Shown here piece after piece: positions 38,601-42,235 of a DNA stretch of 64,000 bases. The stretch covers positions 10,364,378 through 10,428,377 of the forward strand of contig OZ022585.1 of assembly GCA_963669155.1 (NCBI GenBank). The letters are read 5' to 3'. The notes beneath the pieces are model-generated. The model ran no database searches. It was given only the letters and a program-made list of their open reading frames with translations, and had not been told where the DNA came from. Every line of letters starts with the position of its first letter. The first letter of the stretch is position 1. This DNA comes from Arbacia lixula. Taxonomy: Eukaryota > Echinodermata > Echinoidea > Arbacioida > Arbaciidae. The position numbers and the translations under genes were made by a program.

Positions 38601-39258
38601 ATCGATATAATTTCGCTTAACCCTTAGTGTGCCAGACAAAATGCCACTGTATAAGATTTGTATGTATAGCTTGTGAATATAAATACACATGTTGCACACA
38701 AAGAGTACAGTCAAACCTGTCCTAGCGGCCACCTGTCTATGGCAGCCAACCTGTCTTCAGTGGCCATGAAATAATTCCCCCGGAGAGAGATCATGTGTTA
38801 AAGAACCTGTCTATAGCAGCCACCTGTCTATAAAGGCCACAAGTTTTGTTTCCCTTGAGTGGCCACTATAGACAGGTTTCACTGTAGTTAGTTTCTAGCT
38901 CTATTATTGGGAGGGAAGTTCTCATAAAGTATCTACTTCCATTTTCTGCTGTTTTTACAAAATTGTATTTGTTTGACCTGCAAAAGGTACATCCCGTTTT
39001 TTAAGTGTTGTGCATTCCCCTCCTCCCCCGCAGACGGCTGACATGCAGTGGACGTACCAGATTAAGGGGGTGACCCCTGAGTACACCCCTCCTCTGGGCC
39101 AGTCCCAGCGGCCCATTCAAGGCCCCCACCCCTCCCCCATCAGGAGGACCAAGCCCAAGAACTTCTTGCTGGATAACCTGCGCCTCACCACCACCGCTGT
39201 GTCTTCCCCCATCAAGGGGGCGCCCATCCTACCCAACAAGGCCGACAGTGGATTGTAA
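1685..39258 (+). CDS. CFAP47: CFAP47 (cilia- and flagella-associated protein 47), 3' 37 exons; gene is 5'-partial in the window
   Basis: Thirty-seven exons (listed separately) join with compatible phases at every junction and give about 2,576 residues plus stop. Human CFAP47 is about 3,200 residues, so roughly the first 600 are expected left of the window. The family works in motile cilia and sperm flagella as an axoneme-associated protein, and loss in mammals causes sperm flagellum defects. Visible hallmarks are a chain of ASH/MSP-like beta-sandwich segments, a CH domain over exons 17-19 (about residues 1060-1190 of the visible protein), and family blocks such as IKCESPCYELQKV, IDFLPFYTGRRQCSV and HYPCRVVLRSANDIRVYQIE. 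Serine/proline-rich, probably disordered inserts occur in exons 13, 21 and 28. Exons are GC-rich while introns are AT-rich. Many introns hold copies of neighbouring exon ends. Identification rests on recalled family motifs, not a search; an extra phase-0 exon could be missed. Confidence 0.92.
2171..2283 (+). CDS. CFAP47: CFAP47 exon 2 of window
   Basis: Acceptor ccctgctcag after a poly-C tract, donor gtaatg. Phase 0 in, two bases (AG) out. Encodes IDCRELRQTSPLSQVVPP and a terminal IRGKFTR, continuing the first visible beta domain. Confidence 0.87.
2393..2643. repeat. Fragment of inverted-repeat element family C
   Basis: Shares the run gttcatagcttacagacagc and cttggtgaaacacc with the right half of the complete copy at 52109-52442 and with 50361-50483. 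Intronic. Confidence 0.6.
2938..3071 (+). CDS. CFAP47: CFAP47 exon 3 of window
   Basis: Acceptor cattcag, donor gtaggc. Completes the split AG|G arginine codon and leaves one base (G). Encodes KYTINGHHRDHVTVYADVVP and TTEKLELTPTPGMPAEA. Its 3' half, donor and first ~80 intron bases are tandemly repeated just downstream. Confidence 0.9.
3149..3300 (+). pseudogene. Tandem copy of CFAP47 exon 3 end and intron start
   Basis: Near-identical to 2992-3148 at an offset of 157 bases. Keeps the donor-like ggtaggc but has gcttaagg with an in-frame TAA, and lacks an acceptor. A decayed partial exon duplicate. Confidence 0.9.
3792..4164. mobile_element. TTAA-flanked palindromic element
   Basis: Two ~185-base arms pair imperfectly around the centre ttcgggccgaa (about 3972-3982). 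Outer ends are ttaaagggcaaatactgt and acagtatttgccctttaa. TTAA at each end suggests piggyBac-type mobilisation (inference). Confidence 0.8.
4337..4425. repeat. Degenerate telomere-like CCTAAC repeat
   Basis: About 14 imperfect 6-mers of the form aaccct/cctaac. Intronic and short; common as an interstitial microsatellite. Confidence 0.7.
4643..4753 (+). CDS. CFAP47: CFAP47 exon 4 of window
   Basis: Acceptor cgtgctgcag, donor gtacgt. Phase G|GT in and G out. Encodes GLRDVIRLLNKRNFPAEF and WQPILGERGTAFSIRPATG, a start typical of an ASH domain: new alignment to 'structure' followed by a W-x-P motif. Confidence 0.92.
4894..5223. mobile_element. Inverted-repeat element family A, copy 1
   Basis: Begins ttaaaggtggcccgt and ends atgggctacctttaa, so termini are inverted. 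The interior matches 44945-45322 over its length (cttcatgaaagtttacaca, ggaactttcagaattaggtc). Nonautonomous; no coding capacity. Confidence 0.8.
5310..5440 (+). CDS. CFAP47: CFAP47 exon 5 of window
   Basis: Acceptor tctccttcag, donor gtaagt. Phase G|GT in, 0 out. Encodes DLECEVVFHPSYHAPEDGEF, a typical MSP/ASH 'F-x-P' strand, and then ALQVHGGETQRLKCVAD. Confidence 0.93.
5803..6130. repeat. Dispersed repeat family B, copy 1
   Basis: Matches 38284-38615 in the same orientation (gtcaggatgtcccatttg and later ccggtctctaggctatag). Locally GC-rich in an AT-rich intron. No terminal structure seen. Confidence 0.7.
6329..6451 (+). CDS. CFAP47: CFAP47 exon 6 of window
   Basis: Acceptor gtttttcag, donor gtgagt; phase 0 in and out. 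Encodes LGVTQVMFMERRVLFGQVPL and AVLHNNSINHAYFQ, the conserved 'N-x-x-x-N-H-A-Y/F-F' strand of a beta domain. Confidence 0.93.
6876..7012. mobile_element. Truncated left half of TTAA element family T
   Basis: Begins ttaaaagggataggtcaccc, then gaaggtttgacgaaaatcgg as in the full copies. It stops where the exon 7 fragment copy begins. Confidence 0.75.
7013..7060 (+). pseudogene. Copy of an internal CFAP47 exon 7 fragment
   Basis: gggggtggtgcccgtgggg and cggagctgaagaatcacct match exon 7 positions 7152-7200 with a few changes. No splice sites are carried. Confidence 0.85.
7109..7318 (+). CDS. CFAP47: CFAP47 exon 7 of window
   Basis: Acceptor taccctag, donor gtacgt; phase 0 both sides, 70 codons. 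Encodes VVDPNPVPGLNVSPVQGVVP and then TTELKIHLTPSAVMKFDTRL, a beta domain ending RMGGTVEPPLVDIDI. About 48 bases of it recur in the preceding intron at 7013-7060. Confidence 0.94.
8418..8722 (+). pseudogene. Degenerate upstream copy of CFAP47 exon 8 start and its intron end
   Basis: Matches 8727-8871: gctgctgtaccaaagtt, an acceptor-like cttatcccccag at about 8658, then ccattccagcttggtggggc and cccctttaagctg. It is interrupted by the element at 8471-8627. The exon part has a small insertion and is diverged. Confidence 0.88.
8471..8627. mobile_element. Inverted-repeat element family M with ATG target duplication
   Basis: Termini gaccctgttgcataaaac and gctttatgcaacggggcc are inverted. ATG flanks both sides (8468-8470, 8628-8630). 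The sister duplicate at ~8780 has an uninterrupted atgatgtatcg, the empty site. Confidence 0.88.
8809..8959 (+). CDS. CFAP47: CFAP47 exon 8 of window
   Basis: Acceptor atctccccag, donor gtatgt. Phase 0 in, G out. Encodes PSFQLGGVYCGSSLTVPFKL and VRTRAMVVFDLSRFRDFSL. A degenerate copy of its 5' half with acceptor lies ~150 bases upstream. Confidence 0.93.
9408..9749 (+). CDS. CFAP47: CFAP47 exon 9 of window
   Basis: Acceptor caccacag, donor gtgagt. Phase G|AG in and G out; 342 bases. Encodes HPGVFKVTVGGEQTIHCQLK and FRPTEVASYDFIIPVSINQT, then a proline-rich linker (TPDGTPFPPTPAPSSKS), then the start of the next beta domain, LQVSTSDLHFTLPSGYLEM. Confidence 0.94.
9868..10215. repeat. Intronic tandem duplication
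   Basis: Two diverged units (about 9868-10045 and 10060-10215) share gtgacaactccttgt, atacctcagtggattt and gcggtgtccatc. Between exons 9 and 10. Confidence 0.85.
10324..10557 (+). CDS. CFAP47: CFAP47 exon 10 of window
   Basis: Acceptor tgcccaccag, donor gtatgt. Phase G|GT in, G out. Encodes QGQSIMLVNNSSKRLQWALD (typical 'L-x-N-x-S-x-x-x-L-x-W' ASH strand) and a cysteine-containing end, GEVYCMGCMFCPG. Confidence 0.94.
10839..11037 (+). CDS. CFAP47: CFAP47 exon 11 of window
   Basis: Acceptor ccatctcag, donor gtaagt. Phase G|AG in, AA out. Encodes EEPGEFQAKVPIILDGETDR and YQYINIHGVLKSPQLTFDPL, the closing strand of one beta domain and the linker to the next. Confidence 0.94.
11064..11219. mobile_element. 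Inverted-repeat element family M, copy 2
   Basis: gggccctgttgcataaaact to taagttttatgcaatggggc; same termini and size as 8471-8627. Confidence 0.82.
11239..11744. mobile_element. TTAA element family T, full-length copy
   Basis: ttaaagagaaggtccattct to ggtggactttccctttaa, with inverted subterminal blocks (gaaggtttaacaaaactc / gttttgttgaaccttcaa). TTAA at both ends. Holds a tgacgtca at 11372-11379. Confidence 0.82.
12176..12397 (+). CDS. CFAP47: CFAP47 exon 12 of window
   Basis: Acceptor ccgttgccag, donor gtcagt. Phase AA|G in, AG out. Encodes ETVIDVELPEVEVDDGSKVS and FVLKCKVTFSSPKPVSFTRP. A GTA-type triplet microsatellite starts soon after the donor. Confidence 0.92.
12421..12600. repeat. 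Imperfect GTA/AGT triplet microsatellite
   Basis: agtagtagcagtagtgg and similar triplets after exon 12. Confidence 0.85.
12914..13311. mobile_element. TTAA element family T, full-length copy
   Basis: ttaaagggataggtcacc to aggtgaactatccttttaa; contains the shared blocks tgaaagaaacatattagtga and gtaactttcttatcctgtga. Confidence 0.85.
13337..13611 (+). CDS. CFAP47: CFAP47 exon 13 of window
   Basis: Acceptor ccccatag, donor gtaagg. Phase AG|G in, G out. Encodes FSIPVTATADNCLLVAYPFV, an ASH closing strand, and then a Ser/Thr/Pro-rich stretch (PSRPATHTSTSTSSRFGATT) that looks disordered and precedes the CH-region. Confidence 0.93.
14264..14513 (+). CDS. CFAP47: CFAP47 exon 14 of window
   Basis: Acceptor accctgcgcag, donor gtcagc. 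Phase G|AA in, AG out. A Ser-rich linker is followed by EVLMAVQRWITLHGWSGGPF, a helical W-x-x-x-x-G-W element conserved upstream of the CH domain in CFAP47. Confidence 0.92.
14555..14730. repeat. Small imperfect inverted repeat
   Basis: tctcctaagttttctcctta pairs with taggagaaaacttaggaga, in the intron after exon 14. Probably a decayed inverted-repeat element. Confidence 0.6.
15160..15390 (+). CDS. CFAP47: CFAP47 exon 15 of window
   Basis: Acceptor gaccatccag, donor gtaagt. Phase AG|T in, AG out. Encodes KTIYDLMAHLSGRLVPGIPI and RVLQLHWQHSTLLTFLR, a strongly family-like helical region. The exon's 3' end plus donor recurs about three times in the following 400 bases. Confidence 0.94.
15391..15780 (+). 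repeat. Tandem copies of exon 15 end and donor
   Basis: Three degenerate copies of the exon 15 3' end with following intron: 15436-15506 (ctgctcaccttccttgg), 15553-15654 (ctgctcacattcctcaggtc) and 15724-15775 (ggtcacgttcctcaagtc), each followed by relatives of atatgaacctcatctagaga where long enough. Confidence 0.85.
15831..16145. repeat. Minisatellite ctctacaatacactctt
   Basis: About 18-35-base units of ctcaatacactctacaatac and cctcttgtacact. It lies just before exon 16 and has no stop in the exon 16 reading frame over most of its length. Confidence 0.92.
16228..16453 (+). CDS. CFAP47: CFAP47 exon 16 of window
   Basis: Acceptor cccatctcag, donor gtatga (less typical). Phase AG|G in, 0 out. 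Encodes IKPEYLFEPQDYQRWMKLQE, an acidic/basic helical linker, and then SKRAWTDLLLQTIK. The last ~65 bases recur twice downstream. Confidence 0.94.
16498..16710 (+). pseudogene. Two tandem copies of the CFAP47 exon 16 end
   Basis: Both contain gatgctctttgagtctgtct and tacagactatcaagg. The first keeps a good donor (gtgagt); the second has gcaaga. Frames are disrupted (TAA in the first). Confidence 0.9.
17142..17334 (+). CDS. CFAP47: CFAP47 exon 17 of window (start of CH domain)
   Basis: Acceptor ttgcttgcag, donor gtagga. Phase 0 in, G out. Encodes VLVLARITPRHFRTLPTPG and then SVGERILLSWLNHHYEHQRV, the first CH-domain helix (L-L-x-W-L-N). It is followed by the largest intron of the gene (3.3 kb). 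Confidence 0.94.
17335..20419. other. Largest CFAP47 intron, mostly unannotated
   Basis: AT-rich. Contains a poly-C tract (18344-18367), a small hairpin (19412-19545, gacaatgacaactc / gagttgtcat) and a catacaca microsatellite (19660-19745). No exon-like or RNA gene features seen. Confidence 0.6.
20420..20645. repeat. Satellite before exon 18
   Basis: Three to four ~65-70-base units with gaggtcaatatttattga and cctctgacatctcaatt, ending at the exon 18 acceptor. Confidence 0.8.
20657..20754 (+). CDS. CFAP47: CFAP47 exon 18 of window (CH domain core)
   Basis: Acceptor ctggttcag, donor gtaagt. Phase G|GT in, 0 out. Encodes RWVVNFDYDLLDGLVLAAVL, the CH-domain 'D-G-x-x-L' core helix. Short satellites flank this small exon on both sides. 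Confidence 0.93.
20764..20945. repeat. 12-base minisatellite after exon 18
   Basis: About 15 units of ctgtaaactctt, starting at the intron's tenth base. Open in the exon 18 frame (repeating C-K-L-x) to about 20982. Confidence 0.93.
21629..21880 (+). CDS. CFAP47: CFAP47 exon 19 of window (CH domain end)
   Basis: Acceptor ttcctaccag, donor gtaggt; phase 0 both sides, 84 codons. Encodes CLHNALKVVTAFRFIGMDYD and ITDPNPISLLLLCQHLYQRL, the closing CH helices and terminal 'L-L-x-x-L' helix. Confidence 0.95.
22023..22270. mobile_element. Inverted-repeat element family G, copy 1
   Basis: tataagccatatatttcgct to gactcgctaaatatatggcg. Related to 58736-58950 in inverted orientation. Confidence 0.7.
22782..22983. 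mobile_element. Inverted-repeat element family M, copy 3 with internal duplication
   Basis: gggccttgttgcataaagct to atgcaatggggcc; the right end is present twice (ctttatgcaac at ~22922 and atttatgcaatgg at ~22968). Confidence 0.8.
23023..23286 (+). CDS. CFAP47: CFAP47 exon 20 of window
   Basis: Acceptor ccccaccccag after poly-C, donor gtgagt; phase 0 both sides. Encodes VRLTNPSSKPLTYHAMVAG, DFLLPRGSQVVIQPRGKQDL and TTLVFNLKTTIDNIAPT, the beta domain that follows the CH domain in the family. Confidence 0.95.
23869..24142 (+). CDS. CFAP47: CFAP47 exon 21 of window
   Basis: Acceptor cgttccag, donor gtgagt. Phase 0 in, C out. Encodes ATIKCESPCYELQKVDVAIV (a family signature) and then a lysine-rich disordered insert (KNSKGAPKKVRSKTDHGQRK) before NLFD. 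Confidence 0.95.
24739..24996 (+). CDS. CFAP47: CFAP47 exon 22 of window
   Basis: Acceptor atccacag, donor gttagc (weak at +3). Phase C|AG in, G out. Encodes VTIDFLPFYTGRRQCSVLFI and EAVGEFLYSVEATASLPLAS, a strongly conserved CFAP47 block. Confidence 0.94.
25417..25887 (+). CDS. CFAP47: CFAP47 exon 23 of window
   Basis: The largest exon (471 bases). Acceptor cgttatag, donor gtaagg. Phase G|GT in, G out. Encodes ELMVPITNSARERALVVAAQ, an unusual Ala/Arg-rich helical section with RMSDTEIRRRQLTGTLACG, and then GTRFVVEVNSKFFQGPAHFS, a return to beta structure. Confidence 0.94.
26226..26384. mobile_element. Inverted-repeat element family N, copy 1
   Basis: gacatgttgcatgtaggttt to agtctatatgcaaaatgg; central accatcaatggtaactacca palindromic. 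Close to 60609-60768. Confidence 0.75.
26560..26613. repeat. Poly-A / poly-T foldback tract
   Basis: About 21 A, then cgat, then about 32 T in intron 23. Assembly length may be unreliable. Confidence 0.9.
27521..27726 (+). CDS. CFAP47: CFAP47 exon 24 of window
   Basis: Acceptor ctctgttcag, donor gtaagt. Phase G|GT in, 0 out. Encodes LRFAPKGAGHYPCRVVLRSA and DIRVYQIECTVNPEG, the classic CFAP47/ASH 'P-x-G-x-G-x-Y-P' signature. Confidence 0.95.
28203..28346 (+). CDS. CFAP47: CFAP47 exon 25 of window
   Basis: Acceptor tctttcttcag, donor gtgagt; phase 0 both sides. Encodes VDWPLKASIQGPGFHGPPFL and YPLMFRPTFESFIS, a beta domain ('Y-P-L-x-F-x-P'). Confidence 0.95.
28714..28799 (+). pseudogene. Upstream copy of CFAP47 exon 26 acceptor and start
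   Basis: gccaatattctatcatgcat through atgtaaacag, then gctaacctaatgatgctgaa; the real copy is 28816-28903. The acceptor is intact but only ~25 exonic bases are kept, and no donor follows closely. Confidence 0.9.
28877..28995 (+). CDS. CFAP47: CFAP47 exon 26 of window
   Basis: Acceptor atgtaaacag, donor gtaaaa. Phase 0 in, AG out. Encodes GKLMMLNSDDGTEHYFNLQG and QKPLALDHVQVECKAR. The acceptor and exon start are duplicated ~100 bases upstream. Confidence 0.93.
29550..29756 (+). CDS. CFAP47: CFAP47 exon 27 of window
   Basis: Acceptor cccctgccag after ~300 bases of pyrimidine-rich DNA, donor gtgagt. Phase AG|A in, AG out. Encodes RLIRVPNVTSKKMVYRAVSD and YAISVSPWKRGSFEGILSFI, an ASH-type domain. 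Confidence 0.94.
30141..30554 (+). CDS. CFAP47: CFAP47 exon 28 of window
   Basis: Acceptor ccatgtccag, donor gtagga. Phase AG|A in, AG out. It begins with an acidic/serine-rich insert (DDADDSDMSSDQPERS) likely disordered, then YRVWFSIAVEAKAPPPECCI and VEVFNPSKDELTFDVLIEGE, a beta domain. Confidence 0.94.
30849..30943 (+). pseudogene. Upstream copy of the CFAP47 exon 29 5' half
   Basis: Matches 30989-31083: gcctgatcttccagaa, cagttctggtactcg, cccctaccacgcta. It stays open (LIFQNELVGQFWYSLNLS) but has no AG acceptor directly before it. Confidence 0.9.
30989..31208 (+). CDS. CFAP47: CFAP47 exon 29 of window
   Basis: Acceptor ttcctgacag, donor gtcagt. Phase AG|C in, 0 out. Encodes LIFQNEAVGEFWYSLNLTSE and CELGKWSRLFIPLRNPTEET ('G-E-F-W-Y' signature). 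A 95-base copy of its 5' half lies ~140 bases upstream. Confidence 0.95.
31454..31713. repeat. 130-base tandem duplication, essentially exact
   Basis: tgtgttgaatcttgatgcca at 31461 and 31591, with all following bases matching to aaaattcaaatgtt. Very recent duplication or an assembly artefact. Confidence 0.95.
31764..31868 (+). CDS. CFAP47: CFAP47 exon 30 of window
   Basis: Acceptor ctgttgactag, donor gtatgt; phase 0 both sides, 35 codons. Encodes EEVPLQFMPSALGQSTHTAK and ITFKCEQ. Its 3' end plus donor recurs ~144 bases downstream. Confidence 0.94.
31973..32020 (+). pseudogene. Downstream copy of CFAP47 exon 30 end and donor
   Basis: ccacccacaccccaaagata then tatcaagtgtgaacaggtat; donor gtatgg intact. 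Offset 144 bases from the real exon end. Confidence 0.88.
32190..33095. repeat. ~400-base tandem repeat with gcaaaaggggttagatcc motifs
   Basis: Two long units plus a partial third. Each holds direct and inverted versions of gcaaaaggggttagatcc (e.g. gatctaacctcttttgcaaa), so single strands can fold. Confidence 0.85.
33306..33462 (+). CDS. CFAP47: CFAP47 exon 31 of window
   Basis: Acceptor acattcaag, donor gtgagt. Phase 0 in, G out. Encodes LGDWVFVASGTGLTPTPLDP and NTSLIIPFRNPTADNILVDV, the closing 'W-x-Y/F-x-x-x-G-x-G' strand of one domain and the start of the next. Confidence 0.94.
33477..33630. repeat. Intronic tandem duplication after exon 31
   Basis: ctcccaataccaagcaattg / ctctcaataccaagcaattg, ~78-base units. 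Confidence 0.9.
33816..33890 (+). pseudogene. Upstream copy of CFAP47 exon 32 acceptor and start
   Basis: ttgatgccaacacctag then acaacactgagctgcctgag and caagcccag followed by gtactc, giving a 29-base AG/GT-bounded mini-exon (33860-33888). Confidence 0.88.
33949..34207 (+). CDS. CFAP47: CFAP47 exon 32 of window
   Basis: Acceptor caacccttag, donor gtgggt. Phase G|AC in, AG out. Encodes AFCLLLKRTASIPVAPKATL and DIPITFAPGQMCLHEALCLV, a beta domain, ending with HWDYLPAHDPDHPAARR. Confidence 0.94.
34275..34500. repeat. Minisatellite of tctagtccc
   Basis: About 20 irregular units of 10-20 bases (gtctagtcccagtctagtac) before exon 33. Confidence 0.92.
34522..34829 (+). CDS. CFAP47: CFAP47 exon 33 of window
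   Basis: Acceptor ccttacacag, donor gtatgt. Phase AG|A in, G out. Encodes IRWIYPIRGIPESQPRVERG ('I-R-W-I-Y-P-I-x-G-I-P-E', a family signature) and RIEERLEVSLTGAVPSSAS, and then a Gly/Asp-rich insert. Confidence 0.94.
35111..35561. repeat. gtctcgcc-bounded repeat element
   Basis: gtctcgcctgaaagaagttc to aaatcaggcgagac, with an internal ~180-base duplication (tttatttctgcatcaattgt twice). Same terminal hairpin words as 455-483. Confidence 0.8.
35827..35998 (+). CDS. CFAP47: CFAP47 exon 34 of window
   Basis: Acceptor ccctcccag, donor gtcagt. Phase G|GT in, AG out. Encodes SEFSYELLYPNDEARVQLEN and NMTLVFNIVYAPFKTMR, a beta domain. Confidence 0.94.
36389..36550 (+). CDS. CFAP47: CFAP47 exon 35 of window
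   Basis: Acceptor ctttgttgcag, donor gtagga. Phase AG|G in, AG out. Encodes ATTGGVWRFPLGFISTEPAV and DVITIESIGLNQQAMVGFRL ('G-G-x-W-R-F-P', 'V-G-F-R-L'). Confidence 0.94.
36585..36815 (+). repeat. G-rich tract (ggggaaggga)n
   Basis: Dozens of G3-G9 runs spaced by 1-4 bases on the transcribed-sense strand of the CFAP47 intron after exon 35. Confidence 0.93.
36912..36960 (+). pseudogene. Upstream copy of CFAP47 exon 36 acceptor and start
   Basis: ggtgttgcag, then acacccagttgggtttcagg (from 36927), matching the real exon start at 37039. Acceptor intact. The frame stays open for about 30 codons and then stops. Confidence 0.88.
37039..37207 (+). CDS. CFAP47: CFAP47 exon 36 of window
   Basis: Acceptor gctgttgcag, donor gtgagt. 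Phase AG|A in, 0 out. Encodes AYFVAGSDQEISVSPQTGEL and GTLITVGFSPKLYGKTYHAR, the last beta domain. A copy of its start with acceptor sits 112 bases upstream. Confidence 0.94.
37245..37640. mobile_element. TTAA element family T, full-length copy
   Basis: ttaaagggatagttcaccct to agggtgaactatccctataa, with inverted arms including tgatgaaaatccgtcaaagc and gacagatttccatcaaacct. Confidence 0.85.
38284..38615. repeat. Dispersed repeat family B, copy 2
   Basis: Direct relative of 5803-6130 (acaggatgtcccgtttg; gccggtctctaggctatag). Confidence 0.7.
38706..38887. mobile_element. Palindromic element, tacagtcaaacctgtc ends
   Basis: tacagtcaaacctgtcctag pairs with agacaggtttcactgta; internal gccacctgtctat repeats. 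A fragment of the same family is at 6826-6870. Confidence 0.8.
39034..39258 (+). CDS. CFAP47: CFAP47 terminal coding exon (exon 37 of window)
   Basis: Acceptor ctcccccgcag, phase 0; stop TAA at 39256-39258. Encodes ADMQWTYQIKGVTPEYTPP (the family's closing 'M-x-W-x-Y-x-I-x-G' strand) and a basic, proline-rich tail ending LPNKADSGL. The tail sequence plus the start of the 3' UTR is repeated downstream. Confidence 0.94.
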   Translation, partial: TADMQWTYQIKGVTPEYTPPLGQSQRPIQGPHPSPIRRTKPKNFLLDNLRLTTTAVSSPIKGAPILPNKADSGL

Positions 39259-40240
39259 ATAATGGATGCATTGATATATAACACTGTATGAAGACTATGA
39301 CTTCAGCTTATATGTATGTGTCCATCACCTCTGTATCATCTCGCATCAAGGGGGTGCCCGTCCTATCCAAGAAGGCCGACAATGGAATCAACATAATGTA
39401 AATATGGACATATACCACTGTTTGAAGTCTATGACTAGATCAAGCTGTATTGGATCATCACAAATGTATCATCTTCTATCAAGGGGGCGTCCGTCCTTTT
39501 CAACAAGGTTGACAATGGAATCTAAATGATAAGTCTAAACTCACTTTCGAGTCTCGACAGTTGATCCACACTTTATAAAAACACAAGATAGCCACCACAC
39601 TGACAGTGGTCCCAATGGGACAAATCGTCTCAAGACTCAAGAAGCAGGAATTAAAGACTCTTTGAAGACTTTGTTGTAAGGCAATGTGCATCAGACCACT
39701 AGTGCCATGCCATCAGCCATCAAGGGGGGTGCCTGTCCTACTCAATATGGCTGACAGTGGAGTCATATATAACGCTGTTTGAAGATTCGTATTGAATTAA
39801 CCTGTCTGTGATCACCATTCTTTCTCCAAAAAAAAAAAAGACATCCGTCCTTCTTTACAAGGCTGGAAATCTTAAAGACTATGACTGGATTCGTGCACTG
39901 GAAGCAAACTTTGAGATATTACTCACCAATTTGAAGACTGTGAGTGGGTCAAGTTCACACGTATGGAAAGAGGATATAGCTGTAGAAAGGAGTATGATGA
40001 AAAATATGTTCATATCTAGTAATCTTATACATTCCAGGTGCACCAAATGGTCACACAAGTACTAAATCACCATGACGATGTTGTTTTTAAAGACTGCTGT
40101 CATTTTGGGGTGTGGGGAATTCAATATAAATGGCCTTGCTCAAAATGTTGTTGAAGGGATTGACAGGCATTTATAGAATGCTTTGTTTGAGTGAAAGTAA
40201 TATATATTTCAAATACAATAAAATAGTGTAAATATATATA
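39259..40240 (+). other. CFAP47: Probable CFAP47 3' untranslated region
   Basis: Noncoding sequence after the stop. The hexamer aataaa lies at 40217-40222 in AT-rich DNA, and further aataaa motifs are at 41115-41120 and 41332-41337. The true cleavage site is not determinable here. The first ~600 bases hold 3-4 degenerate copies of the last coding exon's tail. Confidence 0.55.
39330..39890 (+). repeat. Tandem copies of the CFAP47 last-exon tail
   Basis: catcaagggggtgcccgtcc (39346), tatcaagggggcgtccgtcc (39477), catcaaggggggtgcctgtc (39718) and a weaker copy near 39840, each with aaggccgacaatgga-like text; the originals are catcaagggggcgcccatcc and aaggccgacagtgga. Confidence 0.88.
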
Positions 40241-40258
40241 TTTTTCTTATATTAAAAC

Positions 40259-41560
40259 TTTGCTGGTGCCAGAATTCTATGATGTATTTAAAAAGCTGTA
40301 CTGTATTCAAAAGAGTGTTTTTGTATGTTTGTGTATACCATTATCCCTTGAGATACCCACCTTTGTACAGTAACTTTAGTTTGGTTGTTGTTTATCTAAA
40401 GGAATTGATACACTGGTTGTATATATGTATCAATATTCATGCGTTGAAAAATTTGGGTGATGAATTAAATTTATCTTAGCGCTTTGTGTCGGCAATACCT
40501 GATTTTCTGCATGCGAGATGTGGAAAGAGCTTATATGTGTACAGTGTGTATGATATAACTTGATATGTAAATACATCATACGTATGTATGGAAATGTGTC
40601 AAACATTCAGTTCTAACGGAGCAAATGAGCTCTGATTTATGGGCAGACCAATAACATTCCATAACAAATGTTGATATTTCCATATTCCTCGCAGACAGGT
40701 GCAGAAATTGGCGATTCAGAACATAAATGGTGATTTCTGAGTGTGTTGTGGTGCCTTTGAGTAAATTTGATACATGCTTCATGAAAGTTGAGAATGTTTG
40801 CATACTTTGAATATATTCCGTTCATTGTAGTTATGTGCCAGTATTCAGTTATACTTTTGTAGGAACTTATTCCATTAATGCTTTTCCAAGAAATGTTCCA
40901 CCTTTTATAATTACACTGCATTATTTTTGTATTATGCAGATATTTTACTTGGTTTGGCAAAAGTATTTAGTTCTTCATTTGAATGAACTTATTCCATCCA
41001 CTATGTTGCAAGAAATTACACCTTGAGTAATAGACTACAACATGATTTTGAATCATTCATACTTTTGACCTGGTTTTGCAACTGTACTTCCACTCCACAC
41101 TTGAATGAAATGTCAATAAACTTATTACATCCATTATTTACCAAGAATTGTATGATGTATTTAAAAAGCTGTACTGTGTTCAAAAGAGTGTTTGAGTATG
41201 TTTGTGCATATCAATACTTTTATCCCTTGAGATACCCACCACCTTTGTACTTATTTCCACCAATTTAATACACATTATTTTTGTATAACTTTTCACCTGG
41301 TTTTTGCCTCTATTCAGGTTATAAATTATAAAATAAACTTTCAATTATTTTATTCCATCCACTTGTTTTCATGAAATGTTCCACCTTATTCATTTCACTA
41401 CAACATGATTTTGAATAATGTTCAAATGTACTGTTCTTCAGTTATGCAACAGTACACAGTTTGACTTTTAACCTTATTCCATTCACTTCCAAGAATTGGG
41501 CCACCTTGAGTTGTGCACTCCAACATTCTTTTGTATTATATCCCTCATTAATATATTCCA
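40259..41560. repeat. Imperfect tandem repeats beyond CFAP47
   Basis: gtatttaaaaagctgtactg appears at 40282 and 41157. Shorter ~110-180-base units contain cttattccatccac and caagaaattacacc. Part may belong to an extended 3' UTR. Confidence 0.7.
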
Positions 41561-42235
41561 GCTCGTTGATTGGTTGAAAGGGTGTCACATGACCACAAAT
41601 AGATGAACTATTTGGAGGAAGAGAGCTCAGAGGGAAGAAAAGTACTATTTCGTGACGTCAGAGGGAAAAAAAGTACTATTTCATGACGTCATGTCGAAAA
41701 TAGTCTTTTCTTTCCCTCTGGACTATCGATATCCAGGCTATTAGTGATCGATACAATTTTCATGATTCATCCCAGGTAAATGCGCGACACGCAAAATCTG
41801 CGCGATACATTTCTTTCCAGCAGCTTTTCAGCGTTGTAGCGGAAAATCATTGGGCGCGCTGCCGGAACTCCAGCGGTGTTGCGGCCGAGGTGCAACTTGA
41901 ATTTCCGTTGGTTTGCTCAAGCCGCAGGAAATAACAAAACATCTGAATCGGGCTCCTGCGTTCGGGGCTTAGAGCATGGGCACTACAAGGTCCATGGTAA
42001 CGATTCAATTAATTAACAAAGAATATATTAATGAAGGATATAAAACAAATATTTCATGATCTTTATTCGGGAACTTTGTGGAATCTATTGGTCCCCTCGG
42101 TGAAGTGGAGGGCGTGCGGTACCATTTTCCCTCGACCTGCGGTCTCGGGAAAATAGTACCGCACGCCCTCCACTTAACCTCGGTGCAAATAGATTCCACA
42201 AGATCCCTCATGGTCATGAAATATTTGTATACTAT
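41561..42235. repeat. Foldback region with a strong ~165-base hairpin
   Basis: 42056-42222 folds: ccctcggtgaagtggagggc, cgtgcggtac pairs with gtaccgcacgccctccactt. Upstream 41640-41710 holds repeated gtactattt-tgacgtca blocks. Likely a foldback transposon relic. Confidence 0.75.
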
